DNA of 64,000 bases from Cryptomeria japonica (GCF_030272615.1 NC_081408.1:614505476-614569475), one strand, 5' to 3'; counted from the first letter of the stretch, positions 12,245 to 24,405 are shown. Notes: a model not told the origin generated them from the sequence alone. Numbers and translations are program-made.

Positions 12245-14137
12245 ATGGTTGAAACCCGCCTTCAAAAATCTAGGAGAGAAACTAAAGAGGCTCAAGAGTC
12301 CGCAAACATGAGTTCTTATGAGTATGACAATGAGATCTTTTTCAATTCTGATCATACTACATTACTTGACATGGATGCCTATAGAAACATTCCAAATGTT
12401 GAGAACATGGACACTATAAACAACAATGCTATACATAATGACAATATGGACAACTTTTCAGTACATTCAGCAGATGTGGAAGAATCCATTATGAATCCCA
12501 ATTTCAATCGATTGGTTGAGGAAATAATGAGGAGGGATAGACAATACTTTTTACAAATGATGGCACAAAGTGGAGCCAAGATACCACATGATTTTGACAT
12601 GTCTCAAATAATGGAAAATCGACCTTTGCAACAACCTCACTCCAACATGGATCAAAGGAGACCTAATAGTGGAGGAAATAGAGGACCATATATGGTACCT
12701 GAATCACCATCAGCTTTGCTTCAAAAATCAGAGGTCCCACATACACATGGTCAAACATATGATACTCACCTTCGCAGACCATTATGGAAGTCTTATGGAG
12801 AAAAATATGCTCAATCACATATCAATGCTAAGGATCAACCACCAAAGCAATGGGATATTCAAAGGCATGCTCAAAATTTGGACACAAGGAAACCCCGCGT
12901 CAAATTTGGGGGCAATACAATAGAACATGACATGCCCGTAGAGTATGGTATACATGCACAAAATAGATATGGTGTTCCTCAACATGAATCTATACCAAGT
13001 GGTCCATATACACAGCATCATTACAGACCTCCTCCATATGAACATGTGTATGATCAATATCATCCATATATGCAACATGCTCCTCCTCCAATGGGTACCT
13101 CAAACATAGGATATGGTCCAAGAAGTCGATCTCCACCTAAGAGCAATTTGGAGCAACAAATCAGGGACTTACAAAAGAAAATGGAGGACATAAATACACC
13201 GAAGCCAACATACACAATGAGAGACATATGTCCCTATCCATTTGACAAAAGCATTCCAATGCCTCCATTTCCTACACACTTTGTGACGCCTAAGTTTGAT
13301 AAGTATAGAGGAAAAGGGGATCCTAAGGCACACATAAGACAATTTTTCACAGCTTGCATTGAGGTAGCAGCAGAAGAGACATATTTGATGAGATTATTCC
13401 CACAAAGCTTAGGTGATCAAGCTATGGAATGGTTCTCCCAACTCCCACCTGGTATTAAGTCACGGGGTGATCTAGCAGAGGCATTTATCCAACATTTCTC
13501 CTACAACATAGAGACAAACATATCAGTCACTACTTTGTGCAACACCAAGCAAAAAGAGGGAGAATCTTTTGCATCATTCTTACAAAGATGGAGAAATCTA
13601 GCCAGTAGATGCTCTTGTGAAATTCCACAAAAAGAAATGGTGGAAATGTTCACCCAGAATGTTAACAAAGACATTGGCTATGACCTAAGAAAAGCTTGCT
13701 TATCCACCTTCAAGGACGTTATTGAAAAAGGCTTAGCTACAGAAAAGGTCCTAATTGAACAAGGAGTCATCAAGATATTCAAGGAAAACAAAGACGACTT
13801 TAAAGGAAAAGACAAGCCAAGATTTTGGAATAAAAACAAGAACACGGTCAATGATGGTGTTGTTGATGCCAACACAGTGCGACCCAAAGTCATCTTTTCA
13901 GGATCAAGTTCTACAAACAATCAAGTGAATACTCAAACAACTTCCAGATCACGAAGGAAGTACACTCCATTGGGAGAACCACTTGAGTCAGTTTTCAAGA
14001 AGCTTGTGGCAAACAAAGTAATCACAGTTCCAGATTTTCCTCCATATGAACCAAAGGTTAAACCAAATTGGTGGAATGATGATGAGTATTGTGAATTTCA
14101 TAAGAGCAAATGTTATAAGACAGGAAATTGTCATTGA
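12245..14137 (+). pseudogene. gag: gag region of Tat polyprotein
   Basis: Capsid/nucleocapsid precursor that would package element RNA in cytoplasmic particles. The frame opens at ATG 12245. A variable, Asn/His/Pro-rich N-terminal part of about 330 residues is followed by the conserved retrotransposon gag domain (about residues 345-510: FDKYRGKGDPKAHI, QAMEWFSQLP, ESFASFLQRWRNLA). The segment ends in a CEFHKSKCYKTGNCH motif that is normally followed by LK.IQ.LID. The TGA at 14135-14137 falls inside that motif and the same frame continues beyond it, so it is a nonsense mutation and not the natural end of gag. Confidence 0.85.
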
Positions 14138-15334
14138 CTGAAGAACATCATACAAGATCTCATTGATAGAGGTGACATTGAGATTGAGGGACATTCGTCT
14201 AATCAAGAACATGAGATGTTTAAGGAACCATTCCCAAAACATGACAAGGGAAAAGCTAAAGCCACAGAGGATCAAACCAACTATACCAGAGCATCTTATA
14301 ACTATGATTCAACTATCAATCACATCTCGATGGACAATTATGTCTCTACCATTATCATCAAGGACAAAGCATCTGAGAATTCTACTCAGAGACCCAGGAT
14401 TGTCCTAAAAGGTGTTGGATCTTCTTCTGAACCTACCTCTGAATGTAATGTCACAACTCGTCGAGGTAAAATCACTTTGCAAGGTGCTCCAACTAAAAAC
14501 ACCGCTCCTTCATCAACCAAACCTGAATATGACCTTGTAGAACAGTTAGGGAAGACACCCGTGCTCATCTCCATTCTTGAGCTCCTACGCATATCTCCTG
14601 CTCATAAAGCCATTCTTGACAAAATCTTGAGAGACACCGCCGTTCCTACTGATTTGGACGTGGACCAATTTCAAGCCATGGTGGGATACCTTTCCGTTCC
14701 ACATTCACTTACTTTCACAGAAGCCGATGACGCCTCTGTAAGTCAGCCACATAATGCACCACTGCGCATGGAAGCCTTCATTCACAAACATCGAATAAAA
14801 AGAGTCCTGATAGATGGAGGAGCAGGTCTAAACATTTGCACATTAAGCACTATTACACAATTGGGATATTCTGATAAAGCTGTGAATTCTACAAACAAAA
14901 TCACCATTAAAGCATATGATGATGAAGAGCGTTCATCCAAGGGTACAGTCATCTTACCTCTCAGAGTTGGGCCAATTACAAAGGATGTGGTTTGTCAAGT
15001 CCTGGATTTAAATCTCACTTACAACATATTGCTAGGACGTCCTTGGATTCATGAAATGAGGGCAGTCCCATCCACATATCACCAATGCATTAAGTTTCCT
15101 CATAATGGAGTGGAAGTAACAGTTAATGGTGATCCTAATCCATTCATATACTGCAATAACCTGAAATCAAAGACTGAGACCATCATTCCCAGTAATCGTG
15201 AGGTTGTTCCTTCATCGGCATACATTGATCTGGAGTCATTAAAACCTTCGACATCAAAACAAGGTGAGCTTAAAGGCAAGTTTCAGGACAAAGGCATGGG
15301 GGAATATACTTTAAATCAGACCATGTACTTATGA
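14138..15334 (+). pseudogene. Aspartic protease region of Tat polyprotein
   Basis: Continues in the gag frame. The retropepsin-like core is LIDGGAGLNICTLSTI (about 14804-14851), followed by the flap-like KAYDDEERSSKGTVILPL and a second hydrophobic LGRPWIHEM segment (15031-15057). DGGA replaces the usual D[ST]GA, which I regard as normal in this type of element. It would cleave the polyprotein. The segment ends at TGA 15332-15334, again in-frame with what follows. Confidence 0.8.
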
Positions 15335-15685
15335 CAAGTCATGAGTTCCCCAAAAGAATATGGAAGACCACATCCTAACAAGCAAATCTCCATCATGATG
15401 CTCAAATGGGACCCTACTACCTTTCAAAGATGGGGTGAACTAGAAGAGGAAGATTTATACAAAATGCTTTTCAGAGACAATGAAGAGGAAACACAAGATC
15501 ACATCAATCTACCATGTGAGAAATATGGCAAAGGCTTCAAAATTCTACAAAAATTCGGGTATGATGGAAAAAGCCCTCTGGGATTACGAAAGGAAGGCAT
15601 CATTGAACCTTTACAACCTGAATTGACTCTCAAGAAGGAACGCTTGAAAGGACTTGGTTTCTTAACTTCCAAGGTCCACACCTAA
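15335..15685 (+). pseudogene. G-patch-like segment of Tat polyprotein
   Basis: Same frame. The region around 15520-15680 reads KYGKGFKILQKFGYDGKSPL and on to GLGF, with glycines spaced as in G-patch RNA-binding modules. It lies between protease and RT. A TAA at 15683-15685 and another at 15728-15730 interrupt the frame. The G-patch assignment rests on glycine and aromatic spacing only. Confidence 0.6.
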
Positions 15686-16246
15686 AGGGCAGAAGAAGCC
15701 TTACAAATCAAAGCTGCCAAAATTCAATAAGAGGATCGCTATTCCACAGATTCCAACGAATGGGAATGGGGTTCCGACAAGTCTTCCAGTGACTACGAGC
15801 TCACCGAGACATTCAGAGAGCCAGATGAACCCACAGAAGAAGAGGAGTTTTATAACAAGTTCAGAGTTGGTCAAGAAACAACCCATGAGGATTCCACACA
15901 GTCCTGGTCTCAAGGTTCTAGGTTGAAATCACATAGGATGAGAACACCTGTCCCAGAATGTGCTACTAGTGATGATAATTTGGATTCGCTTGCGATCGAG
16001 ACTGATGAGGAGAGTGCCATCAATGACCTTGATAATTACCTTGACATACCCGAATATAACTGCATCTTCACTCTTAGCCTCGCTAACTTCGAAGACATTA
16101 ATGACCTTCCCCTTGTTCACCACCAACTCATTGATTGGGATCATGAAGGACCTGCACAGTTTGACACATTCCAAAATGATGAAGCTTTTATTGACTATCT
16201 GGGCATACGAGATGATCTTCCCCTTGGAGACCATAAAGCGGGATAA
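15686..16246 (+). pseudogene. Acidic linker of Tat polyprotein
   Basis: Same frame, rich in Asp, Glu, Ser and Thr (for example EPDEPTEEEEFYNKF, LDSLAIETDEESAINDLDNY). No catalytic motif. It joins the G-patch segment to RT and ends at TAA 16244-16246. Confidence 0.65.
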
Positions 16247-17461
16247 ACTATAGAACTCAATAGCGTGGCATATTTTGGTGAGGGTGTCGGACCTTCCAGT
16301 CGCAAAAATGTGAAAATAAGAACAAATCAAGGGTCTTATGGCGAAAACCACACTGTGGCACTGTCTAACCCCAAAAAAGTAAAAAGAAAGGACGTATCTG
16401 AGGGCGAAAACCTCTCTGAGGCACCCAAAGATGGAAGGCTCGACATTCTCCCAGCATCATATGAGGAAAAGTCATCCATGTTGGTAGAAGAGACTATCAA
16501 AACAAACATTGGTACAGAAGAGGTTCCACACAACATATTCCTAGCTCAATCACTGACAGAGTCCGAAAGGTCAAAATTCATAAGTTTCTTCAAAGAACGA
16601 CAAATCAACTTTGCCTGGTCGTACGCTGATATGCCTGGATTAGATCCAGATTTGGTAATGCATCATTTGACAGTCAAACCGGGGGCAAAACCAGTAAAAC
16701 AGAAATTAAGAAAAATGCATCCACGAGTGGCATTACTAGTCAAAGTAGAACTTGAGAAATTACTGGATGTTGGATTCATACGCCCAATTGATTATCCTGA
16801 ATGGATTTCCAACTTGGTACTTGTTAGTAAACCAGATCGCAGCATAAGAATATGTACAGATTTCAGAGACATCAACAAAGCTTGTCCAAATGATGACTTC
16901 CCATTACCAAATATTGACTTGATTGTTGATCTCACAACAGGTCATGAAATGTTATCATTGATGGATGGATTCTCTGGTTATAATCAAATAAGGATCGCAC
17001 CCAAGGATCAACACAAAACATCATTTACTTGTCCATGGGGAACTTTCTGCTGGAATGTCATGCCTTTCGGGCTAAAGAATGCAGGTGCTACATATCAAAG
17101 AGCCATGACTACTATCTTTCATGATCTCATGCACGTAACCGTGGAAGATTATGTTGACGACCTCTTAGGAAAATCAATAGACAGAAATACACATTTGGAC
17201 ATACTTTCAGTCGTCTTTGATCGGTTGGAAAAATACAAAGTAAGATTAAACCCCAAGAAATGTGTCTTTGGAGTAACCTCTGGGAAGCTCCTAGGATTCA
17301 TTGTATCCAAAAGGGGAATTGAAGCTGATCCAGCAAAAGTCAAGGCCATCTTGGAGATGCAACCACCAAGAAATATTAGTCAACTTCAATCCTTACAAGG
17401 CAGACTCCAGTCCATCCGAAGATTCATAACACAACTGGCAGATAAGTGTAATCCTTTTTAA
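16247..17461 (+). pseudogene. pol: Reverse transcriptase of Tat polyprotein
   Basis: RNA-directed DNA polymerase. Visible motifs in order: FAWSYADMPGLDPDLVMHHL before the fingers, LVLVSKPDRSIRICTDFRDI (first catalytic region), FSGYNQIRIAP, FGLKNAGATYQRAM and the YVDD box at 17150-17161, then KCVFGV.SGKLLGFIVS.RGIE. The sequence of this domain is intact. A TAA at 17459-17461 follows IRRFITQLADKCNPF, where related elements keep reading. Confidence 0.9.
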
Positions 17462-17980
17462 CACCTGCTACATAAAAACATCAAATTCAAATGGGATGAT
17501 AACTGTCAATAGGCTTTCTAGACGCTCAAAGATTATCTTCTAAATCCGCCAGTTCTGATGCCACCAGTTCCAGATCAACCACTGTTACTATACATATCAG
17601 CTACTCCAACAACACTGGGGGCACTCTTAGCACAACAAATGGCTGAAGGCAAGGAAAAAGTAGTATATTATATCATTCGCACATTGGTAGGATATGAGCT
17701 AAACTACACACCAATTGAGCATGCATGTCTCGCCGTGGTCTTTGCTTCGCAGAAACTACGACATTACATGCTCACTCATAAGACTAAGTTAGTTGCAAGG
17801 ATAGACCCATTGAAATACCTTCTCAATAAAGCAACAATTACTGGGCGACTGGCCAAATGGGTAATGATCCTGAGTGAATTCGACATCGAGTATGTATATA
17901 GAAAAACAATAAAAGGACAAGCCATTGCAGATCAATTAGCAGATGCTCCCATGATAGATGATGTTCCTCTAAGTTCATAA
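17462..17980 (+). pseudogene. First (connection) RNase H of Tat polyprotein
   Basis: Same frame, with TAG at 17510-17512 and 17519-17521. The domain reads LLLYISATPTTLGALLAQ, YTPIEHACLAVVFASQKLRHYM and KYLLNKATITGRLAKW. The usual first catalytic Asp (D.S) is replaced in YISATPTT, as expected when this domain serves as a connection next to a second RNase H. The segment ends at TAA 17978-17980. Confidence 0.8.
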
Positions 17981-18690
17981 TTTCCAGATGAATCCATTTT
18001 GACAATGTCACATGCAAAGCCATGGCAACTGTACTTCGACGGCTCATACACACAGCATGGGGTAGGAGTTGGCATCCTCTTTATAACTCCTCAAGGGGAT
18101 TCTATACCAAAATCATACCGCTTATCATTTCCTTACACTAACAATATAGCAGAATATGAGGCATTAACAACAGGATTACGAATTGCAGTTCAATGGAAGA
18201 TCCAGGAACTTCATGTTTTTGGGGACTCCCAACTGGTCATCCGTCAAGCAACTGATGATTACCAAACAAAAGATGAGAAATTAATGCCTTATAAACAAAT
18301 GGTGGATGACCTGAAACAACACTTCACAAAGATAGACTTTGAGCAGATACCAAGAGAGCAGAATCGCGCCGCAGATGCCATGGCTACCATTGCTTCCTTG
18401 ATTGATTTACCTCCAAATGAGACCCGCTATGAGTTCTTGGTGGATAACCTTTTGGTTCCTTCATATGAGATCATGCCTACTAAGACGATATGCGTTGTCG
18501 GTCCTGAATCCAAGTTATATGGTTCCATTTTCACATACCTACGTGACAATACTCTAACTCCTGATCTATCAAATAACCAACGTCGCACTTTCATTCGCCA
18601 ATCCTCTCGATATGTCATTTTAGTTGATATCCTATACCGACGAGGTCTAGATGGCACTCTTCTTAGATGTTTAGAAAGCGACGAAGCTCA
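17981..18690 (+). pseudogene. Second, archaeal-type RNase H of Tat polyprotein
   Basis: Degrades the RNA strand during reverse transcription. The four acidic positions are visible: D in WQLYFDGSYTQHGVG, E in NIAEYEAL, D in VFGDSQLVIRQ and D in REQNRAADAMA. A linker to integrase follows. The presence of this domain downstream of the degenerate first RNase H is the main reason for the Tat assignment. No stop inside the domain. Confidence 0.85.
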
Positions 18691-19771
18691 GATTGCGTTA
18701 CGGGAAGTGCATGAAGGGATATGTGGTCCACATGCTAGTGGTCCTACCTTGGCCAAGAAACTCATCAGGACTGGATATTACTGGCCCAATATGGAAAAAG
18801 ATTCATATCAGTTTGTCAAGAAATGTAAGCAATGCCAAATTCATGGAGACCTCATACATGCACCAGCACAAGAACTTCAACCACTTGCGTCTCCTTGGCC
18901 CTTTTGTTAGTGGGGACTCGATCTCATAGGCAAGATTCACCCTCCTTCTTCCAATGGTCACAAATTCATTATCAGTACCACAGAGTATTTTACAAAATGG
19001 ATTGAAACCGTGCCTCTCACACAAGTCACAGGAAAACAGATTGCTACATTCATCCTCAACTATATCATTTGTTGATACGGTATTCCTGTTTCCATTATCA
19101 CTGATAACGGGCGTCCTTTCAAAAATCAGGATGTTCGTGAACTCTGTGACCGCTTCCATATTTTCCATCGTTTTTCCACACCATATTACCCCCAAGGTAA
19201 TGGCCAAGCTGAGGCGTCTAACAAAACAATCCTTAAAATCCTAAAGAAGACAGTTGATGATGCTGGTCGTAATTGGCATATTCAACTTAATCCTGCAGTT
19301 TGGGCCTACCGCACAAGTGTCCGCACACCTACAGGAGCTACACCCTATTCACTTGTCTATGGCGTTGAAGCTATCTTGCCTATTGAGGTTGAGTTACCCT
19401 CTTTACGGGTCTCTTTGCAAAACATCATCAGTGATGAAGACTATAGGGTCTCTCGCTTACAAGAGCTAGAACTACTGGATGAATGAAGACAAACTACTTT
19501 TAATCATCTCAAGGCTTATCAACAACGAATGAGTTACAGCTACAATCATAAGGTCAAGCCTCGCATATTTGAGGTAGGTGATTTGGTTCTCAGAGAAAAT
19601 CCCAAAAATCAGTAAGACAGAGAGAAGAAGGGCAAGTTCGAACCAAATTGGCTTGGTCCTTACATCATTACAACAGCATACGGATCTGGGGCATATCAGC
19701 TCTCAACTAGAGAAGGTGAACCTTTGGAGGATCCTATCAACAGCATGCACCTTCGCCGGTTCTACACATAG
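18691..19771 (+). pseudogene. Integrase of Tat polyprotein
   Basis: Inserts the cDNA. The N-terminal zinc module is visible (H at HEGICGPH, C..C at CKQCQIHG). The catalytic core has D in WGLDLIGKI, D in IITDNGRPF and E in PQGNGQAEASNK. The C-terminal part has FEVGDLVLR and the GPY/F-type motif WLGPYII. In-frame stops: TAG 18908-18910, TGA 19073-19075, TGA 19484-19486, TAA 19613-19615. The natural end is TAG 19769-19771 after MHLRRFYT. No chromodomain is seen. Confidence 0.9.
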
Positions 19772-21481
19772 CTCTTCGGAATATCCTAATTCAAAAATAC
19801 AAAAAAAAAATCAAAAAATTCAAAAATACAAAAAAAAATTCATAAAACAAAAAAAAATCATTACTTGGTGAAAACCTGGCAAAGAGGCGCCTTGTGACAC
19901 AAAAAACATTGAAAAATCAAAAAAAGTAAAGAGAAATAATTTCATCCAATGGTGAAAACCACTTCGGTGGCGCCCTGGGCAAGTACCATGGTGAAAACTG
20001 GGTCACCAGCGCCATGCGTAGAGACATTGCTCCTCCCTCCTTCAGGATTCTCTTTCATCACTTCACTTTGCACACACTCACGACCAATTCATCCATAATA
20101 AACTTACCCATTCCCATCATGGCTTGTTATTGATCTACCCAAGATTGGTTAGCCATTCATAATAAACCTCCCTTTTCATCCCTTTCCATCCATAATAAAT
20201 TAGATCCTATCTGTGGCTAAGGCAAAATCCTACGTCTAGTGATGGGTGTGGAACTGAGAGCATCACATGTTTCGAGGAGTACAGTTTCTTCCAGCTTCCT
20301 TCAGTCTATCCGTGCACAATTCGCAATAAAGCAACATTTGCATCACAGATCCGCAATAAAGTTTCATCTTCTCCGCAATAAAGTATCAGTTTCATGGATT
20401 CAGTCAGTTTCAGATGAGACACAGCAACAACAATGGGCTTCAACAAATCAAATCTTTCAATAGACTCAGACAACATATGGTTCCGTGCTGTCTATCCTTT
20501 TTGTGAAAGTAAACATTGTGACCACAATCAAATAAGACTTATACAAGTGACAAGAGACACTAAATTTGAGGGCTACAGTGGATGTTGGTGTCAAGTCTTG
20601 GTTTTCTTTTGATTTCATCTTTTTTGGCAACATGTCTTTTAGCTTTTTCGGGATGTCTCTGACTAGAGATTCTATCTCCAGGATGTCTTTGACTAGAAAG
20701 GCGAGGATGGGGTATCGTCACCTACTTGTATTTGTTGTTTGTGGATTGTCTCTTAGTAATGCTATGACTTGTCCAAGGATATGAGGACACTGTGAGTCTA
20801 GCGTGAACTAGGGCATTCCTTGTTTGTGACTGTCTTATCTCCATGCAAACAGGTACAATGACTTTCTAGGTCAAACATATGCCTCGATTGTCATAACCTA
20901 TTTTGCCATAATAAAGCTCAATGATGATAACACACAAGAAGCTCTTTCACTTTCATATCTTCTATCTTCCATCCCCCTTTCTTGATTGACTTCCATCATC
21001 CTTCTCGAGTCCGCATAGCCCGCTATCACATGACTGAGTATAATGACACACCAAAAACATTTGCATTTCATGTAGTTACACCTGCATTACCACATATAAG
21101 CATTTCATACATACATATAGATATCACAACTGCATCACATCCTACACACAACACATGTTAGCACAATTTACATTTGCATTATCATATTCATTTGCATTAC
21201 ATACATTTACAATTGCATTGGCATAACATTTTAAAACATAAAAGAACAAAAATATTGCATTACATTATATACATATTTGCATCCATATCATAAGCATCAC
21301 ATAAGAACATCTCATCAACATAGGTACACATGCATATAGCTGCCGCAACGATGAATCATCTCATATATAATCATAAAGTGTCATGATACAATGATGTCAA
21401 AATCATATGGCTATAAAAGCACCTGTAGGTGTCTACAATATAAAAATGGTACAAAATTGATACATAGGGAGCCCTTTATGG
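19772..21481. other. 3' non-coding part of the Tat element
   Basis: Runs of aaaaaattcaaaaatac follow the pol stop, then mixed sequence with a gtgaaaacc repeat (19867-20000), then a cattacatttgcat-rich stretch (21040-21330) just downstream of the end of the minus-strand gene. The small plus-strand frames here (20239-20463, 20566-20784) have no recognisable domain. Confidence 0.5.
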
Positions 21482-23444
21482 CTATGATGAACTCCCTCCC
21501 TCGGAGCCGCCTGGCCTCGATGGAATCTGAGCCCCTGAAGGACCCGCCCCAGGATCATCCCTCCTGTCTCCTCTATCTGGTGGTGGTGGAGGACCCATAA
21601 CCCCACCACTCGATGCCTGTCTCCTCCGACTCCCTCCCGTAGCTGTCGCTGTACGCGATGGTCTATGGAAGCTCCTCGCCCGCTGATCTGCTGGCACTGC
21701 ACCATAGTAGAGATCTCGCCAGTAGGCAATCTCCTCCCCTGCCCGCAGGACATAAGCATACCCTGCCCCTGTGTCCTCCGCTGCCTGTCTCCCGACCCTC
21801 AGTGCCGTCTCAGCCTCCGTATAGCATTGAATCGCCTGATCTCGCTCCCGCTTAGTATCTCTGAGCCTCATCCTGAGCTGATCCCTCTCCCTCTCCAGCT
21901 CCTGGATCTCATCTGCCTGGCCTTGGCAGATCTCCCTCAGCTCTAGCAGCTCATCCTCCACTGGGTCAGCCCCCTCCGCCTCTGCCTGTGGCTCCCCCTG
22001 TACGGGTGCCTGCCCCTATGCCTGTGCCTGTACCTGTACTGGTACCTGTCTCTGTCCCTGTCCCTGCACCTGTACCTGTTTGGGACCCTGTGCTGCTGGC
22101 ACCTGTAGCAGCAATCCACTGCGACCCCTCACCACCCGAGCCTGCCTCTCCTCACCACCCTCCCTCCGAGGTGCAACCCTCCTCTCTCCAACTACTCCCC
22201 TCCTCCTCCGTCGGCCTCTGCCCCCATCACCTCCACCATCATCATCATCCCCACCCCCATCTCCCTCCAATGGCTCTCCCGGATCCGTCAAGCGTGGGAA
22301 GGGATGCTCTACCCAGTATGCTGTGTACTCAGCATCCATGCTGGCATCCTCAATCTCTGGCCACATGTCCAGGGTAGGGGCATCATCTCTACCAGCTGTG
22401 TAACTGCCTGATCATATGAAAGCAAGGGCCCAAACTATGCCTGATCTCTGACTGTCCGTGCATACAGGCCTAAGCCCCGTGGCATCCTCTGAATCCTGCC
22501 AAACTGTCAGCCAACTCTGTCCACCAGTTGCCTCTCCAGCAAATAGGGCGTCCACCCAATCAAGTACCTACTCCGGAAAGTGTAAGGCAACTCGACTGCA
22601 TCATCCTCCCACTGCTCGCAGCCCAGGTATGGTCTCCATATCACCATGTCGATGTCATCTATCACTCGCTGCCAGTGCTCCAACCTGCCAATCCGTGGCT
22701 GTGATGTGATTATGTCATACAAATGAACAAAGCTGCGTCCATGTCCCCTGCCTCTGAAGTGTATCGGTCGGGTAACTGGCAGATGCTCGTAAGCGCATAC
22801 CTGCAGCAATGTCACTCCGCAGCCCAATCCCATTGATCCATGATACACAAACTGATGCAGCTCGTAGTAGAGGTGTGCCAGCACACACGGTCCCCAAGCA
22901 TACCTGGTGTGCTGCGTCACCAGTGTCTCCAGTGCTCCTCCCCACCCCACAGCCAACCCCCATGTCGCCCTATCCGGACACATGAATCCACTGATCGCTC
23001 CTCCTACCACTGATGATAATGCTAATCCTGTGGCTGTCATGGTATCCCATGCCACATGTCCTGCCCTCATCTCTAGTCCTGGGTCCTGGAATACTCGTCT
23101 CAGGGTCTCCCTATCTCCATCTCGATCATATGGGATCAGCTCCCCATCGATCGGTATCCGCAGAATCCTGTATACATCCTCCAGGGTGACTGTCATCTCA
23201 CCCATCGACAAATGGAACGTGCACGTCTCAGAGTGCCATCTCTCAGCTAATGTAGTCAGCAAACCCATGTTCGCTCGAAACTCGGGCACATATAGAACAT
23301 GTCTCAGTCCCATATCCTCAATAGCAGCTCTGTCCTCGAATGACAACTCAGGTCGCAACCTCTGAGTCGACGAGAATCTCTCCCGTGACTCCAGCATCGA
23401 CAAATACTCCTGCAGTCAAGTAAATCACTCATGTTAGTCATAGT

Positions 23445-23765
23445 GGCATTCACTGTTTATCACAAAATGCTACTTTTTATCCAAATGCATATGGCATTCT
23501 ATCCTAGTGACACTCACTGTTTATCACAAAGTGTTGCTATTTATCCTAGTGACACTCACTGTTCATCACAAAGTGTTGCTATTTATCCTAGTGGTACTCC
23601 CTATTCATCACAAAGTACTACGTGTGTGACACTCCCTGTTCATCACAAAGTGTTACTCACATTTGCACTCCCTGTTCATCACAAAGTGTTGCTCATATTT
23701 TAGTACTCCCTGTTCATCACAAAGTACTCTATCTTGGTACTCACTATTCATCACAAAGTGCCTTG
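23445..23765. repeat. Tandem repeat with core ctgttcatcacaaagtg
   Basis: About ten units at 27-50 bp spacing, with period shortening to the right. They lie entirely in the intron of the antisense PMD gene. Confidence 0.8.
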
Positions 23766-23887
23766 ATTTATCCTAGTCTTCCCTAGAGGACCTGCTTGAG
23801 TGTATCCTCTCAGCAGCTTATCCAATCGACAGCGTATGTTCATCACATAACTGCCGATTTGACCTAGAAGACCAAAGCTTAACACAA

Positions 23888-24135
23888 ACGTGCTTACCTG
23901 ACATAAACGCGCTTTCAGACTGCACAGACGCGCCTAAAAAACACAGACGCGCCTGATCGACACAGACGTGCCTATGCTCTGCACAGACGCACTTGGGCGA
24001 CACAGACGTGCCTTCTTGGCACAGACGCGACTGACCATCACAGACATGGTCGCATTTGACACAGACGTGCCTGGCACAAACACAGACGCGCCTCACGAGC
24101 ACAGACGCGCCTGGTATCAACGCAAACGCGCTTGG
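23888..24135 (-). repeat. Array of GCGTCTGTG motifs in antisense orientation
   Basis: Thirteen units such as cacagacgcgcctg, acacagacgtgcct and cgcaaacgcgctt at about 19-bp spacing. They are the reverse complement of the motif arrays in the leader of the same element. Confidence 0.85.
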
Positions 24136-24405
24136 ATGTTTTTGGACACTTTTTGGACCTTAGTCTAAGCACATTTATTGCTCTATCTACCATGCATTAA
24201 TGACAAAATTAAATGCGTCAAAGTACGAGGAGGTTTGGTGGTACTTACCGGCTCTCCTGCCTCTGCTGGCCTCTGAAATCGACGAACGCGGTCGAATCTA
24301 TGAATGAAGGCCATCGCTGCTGACTGCTGCTGCTCTATTTTCACTCTGCAATCTGCTCTTGTGGATGTGTAGATGACAATGAGGATGTATTTTCCCCCGT
24401 GGTCT

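Larger units (their letters stand above)
23410..24248 (-). other. Intron of the antisense PMD gene, with two tandem arrays
   Basis: The donor gtaagtac and acceptor gactgcag fit plant rules and preserve phase 0. About ten units built on ctgttcatcacaaagtg lie at 23445-23765. About thirteen units of a cacagacgcgcctg type lie at 23888-24135, which on the minus strand read as the GCGTCTGTG motif of the leader. Confidence 0.7.
21482..24314 (-). pseudogene. Antisense plant mobile domain (PMD) gene in the Tat element, broken
   Basis: Two exons on the minus strand. Exon 1 (24314-24249) starts ATG and encodes 22 residues (MAFIHRFDRVRRFQRPAEAG...), then a gtaagt donor. The 839-bp intron (24248-23410) ends ctgcag. 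Exon 2 resumes in phase 0 and carries the PMD core (LESRERFSSTQ, GLRHVLYVPEFRANMGLLTT, MTVTLEDVYRILRIPIDGEL, AVGWGGALETLV, WRPYLGCEQW). After RVG the frame is cut by TGA (22509-22507) before QFGRIQRMPRG, then by TAG (22437-22435), a frameshift between 22435 and 22366, and TAG (22018-22016). A Gly/Arg/Gln-rich linker and a coiled coil (DELLELREICQGQADEIQEL) end at 21482. PMD proteins occur as host silencing factors (MAIN/MAIL type) and in transposons. Host or element function of this copy is unknown. Confidence 0.75.

Noticed and set aside
21658-23365. Plus-strand frames of 65-152 codons opposite the PMD gene
   Set aside because: They are shadows of the GC-rich minus-strand coding exon; the minus frame has domain structure and splice sites.
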